This document shows, one piece after another, positions 15,394 through 16,067 of a stretch of 16,067 bases of DNA. This DNA is from JBNKFQ01 sp050289385 (GTDB lineage Bacteria > Pseudomonadota > Gammaproteobacteria > Pseudomonadales > Porticoccaceae). The stretch lies in the NCBI GenBank assembly GCA_050289385.1, contig JBNKFQ010000156.1, positions 1 to 16,067 on the forward strand, read 5' to 3'. The number at the start of each line of letters is the position of its first letter. The first letter of the stretch is position 1. A program made the translations under genes and the position numbers. The notes under the pieces are model-generated. The model made no database searches. It was not told where the DNA came from and worked only from the letters and a program-made list of their open reading frames with translations.

Positions 15394-15581
15394 AGGACAA
15401 AACCGGCGTAGAGACTTCAGCCCGACGCCATTCCCTGTTTCAACGAATAACGTGAATATCGGATCAAGTCAGTTGTATCATAATCAAGGTATGAATCACG
15501 ATACGATCGGGTGGCAAGATCAGTGTCTATGTACTACCTACCGCTTTGAATATAACGCAACGAACTTGGCCTTGTTTTCCC
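15394..15581. other. Intergenic stretch without a recognised gene
   Basis: 188 bases between the transporter stop and the DUF4143 fragment stop; I see no gene. One imperfect hairpin is visible: GTATCATAAT (15475-15484) against ATCACGATAC (15495-15504). In the minus-strand RNA all ten positions pair, two of them as G-U. It could slow or process the transcript of the DUF4143 remnant, but there is no U-tract. Confidence 0.5.
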
Positions 15582-16043
15582 TTACGTGAATTCTCCGACT
15601 TGTGCCATGTGTATCGCCTCTTTGTAGGGAAGCACCGTGACGTTGCTTGCTTTCAGGCGTCTCTCCCCCCGATAAACGCCAAATGCCTGCTGAATTTCGC
15701 CTGATTCCATGAGCACGTATAATCCCTTGTTAAAATCAGACTTCCACCGGTTGGTGGATTTGATCTCAAAGCCAATCGACTGCTTGCCGCGCTTCCAGAT
15801 CAGGTCGACTTCGGTACCGGAGGGTGTACGCCAATAATAAAATTGCGCGCCATGCCCCTGCCATGAATTCAAGGCACAAAATTCGTTGAGGACCCAGGTT
15901 TCGAACAATATGCCTTGCTCTGAAGCCGACGGCTTGTCCCGGTGCAAGCTGGCCAACGCACGCTGCACACCACAGTCAAACAGATAAAACTTGGGGTGCG
16001 CTACCTCCTTTTTAGCAAGCGGGAATGCATGTCGGTGATTCCG
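15582..16043 (-). pseudogene. 5'-truncated ATP-binding protein, DUF4143 C-terminal part
   Basis: The readable frame (153 codons, from after an in-frame TAA at 16044-16046) matches the C-terminal DUF4143 region of AAA_14/DUF4143 ATPases. It has AHPKFYLFDCGVQRAL and then GILFETWVLNEF. YYWRTPSGTEVDLIW followed by IGFEIKST is the E..D...ExK pattern of a PD-(D/E)xK nuclease-like fold. Complete members are about 400 residues, with an N-terminal Walker A/B ATPase domain, and that domain is absent here. No good start codon is present; GTG at 15968 falls inside the conserved FDCGVQRAL motif. The break coincides with a 27-bp inverted repeat at the window end. Either a rearrangement removed the 5' part, or a frameshift lies here and the ATPase part continues beyond the window (one other frame stays open through the repeat). 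Confidence 0.7.
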
Positions 16044-16067
16044 TTAAATTTACCGTAAATTTAACGG
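16041..16067. repeat. 27-bp perfect inverted repeat at the window end
   Basis: CCGTTAAATTTA (16041-16052) and TAAATTTAACGG (16056-16067) are exact reverse complements around the 3-base centre CCG. The second arm ends on the last base of the window. It sits just where the DUF4143 gene loses its 5' part. It could be the end of a small mobile element, an operator-like palindrome or an assembly-breaking repeat. Confidence 0.8.

Noticed and set aside
15404..15428. Possible terminator after the OPT gene (GGCGT...ACGCC)
   Set aside because: Only a 5-bp stem with a loop of more than 12 bases and no following T-tract.
16005..16011. Perfect ribosome-site-like AAGGAGG on the minus strand in the DUF4143 remnant
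   Set aside because: No start codon lies at a usable distance; the bases encode the Lys-Glu-Val of the family's KKEVAHPKF segment.

Overview
The window reads as chromosomal DNA of a Gram-negative bacterium. The evidence is an outer-membrane TonB-dependent receptor, a FecI/FecR surface-signalling pair, Tat- and Sec-exported periplasmic proteins and a REP-like palindrome of proteobacterial type. A free-living, probably aquatic gammaproteobacterium fits best, but that is inference from gene content and no marker gene is present. I see no rRNA, tRNA, CRISPR array or intact transposon.

Layout. (1) 1-1662: a leader with a 7-bp tandem repeat, then an M20-family metallopeptidase on the + strand. It ends at a strong hairpin terminator shared with the convergent receptor gene. 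(2) 6026-1745, minus strand: ECF sigma factor, FecR-type anti-sigma factor and TonB-dependent receptor with an N-terminal STN signalling domain. This is a complete three-part cell-surface signalling set in the order fecI-fecR-fecA. (3) 11836-6213, minus strand: a tight four-gene operon of exported proteins. It encodes an acidic secreted protein of unrecognised family, a membrane-anchored DUF1592/DUF1588/DUF1585 protein with one haem-c motif, a Tat-exported DUF1552 protein and a three-repeat COG4315-type protein with CxxxC pairs. The junctions are 17 bp, 58 bp and a 4-bp overlap. (4) 13139-12045: an AraC-family regulator transcribed toward that operon and divergently from an OPT-family peptide transporter (13366-15393, +). 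(5) 15394-16067: a non-coding stretch, then a 5'-truncated DUF4143-type gene, ending in a 27-bp perfect inverted repeat that coincides with the window end.

How the parts may fit: the sigma/anti-sigma/receptor set is a self-contained regulated uptake system whose substrate cannot be read from the sequence. The M20 peptidase and the OPT transporter both point to peptide use. The four-gene exported operon between them is the least understood part. Its likely controller is the AraC-type protein next to it, and a 17-bp perfect palindrome lies in its promoter region. I consider this operon the best candidate for an undescribed periplasmic (possibly redox) system.
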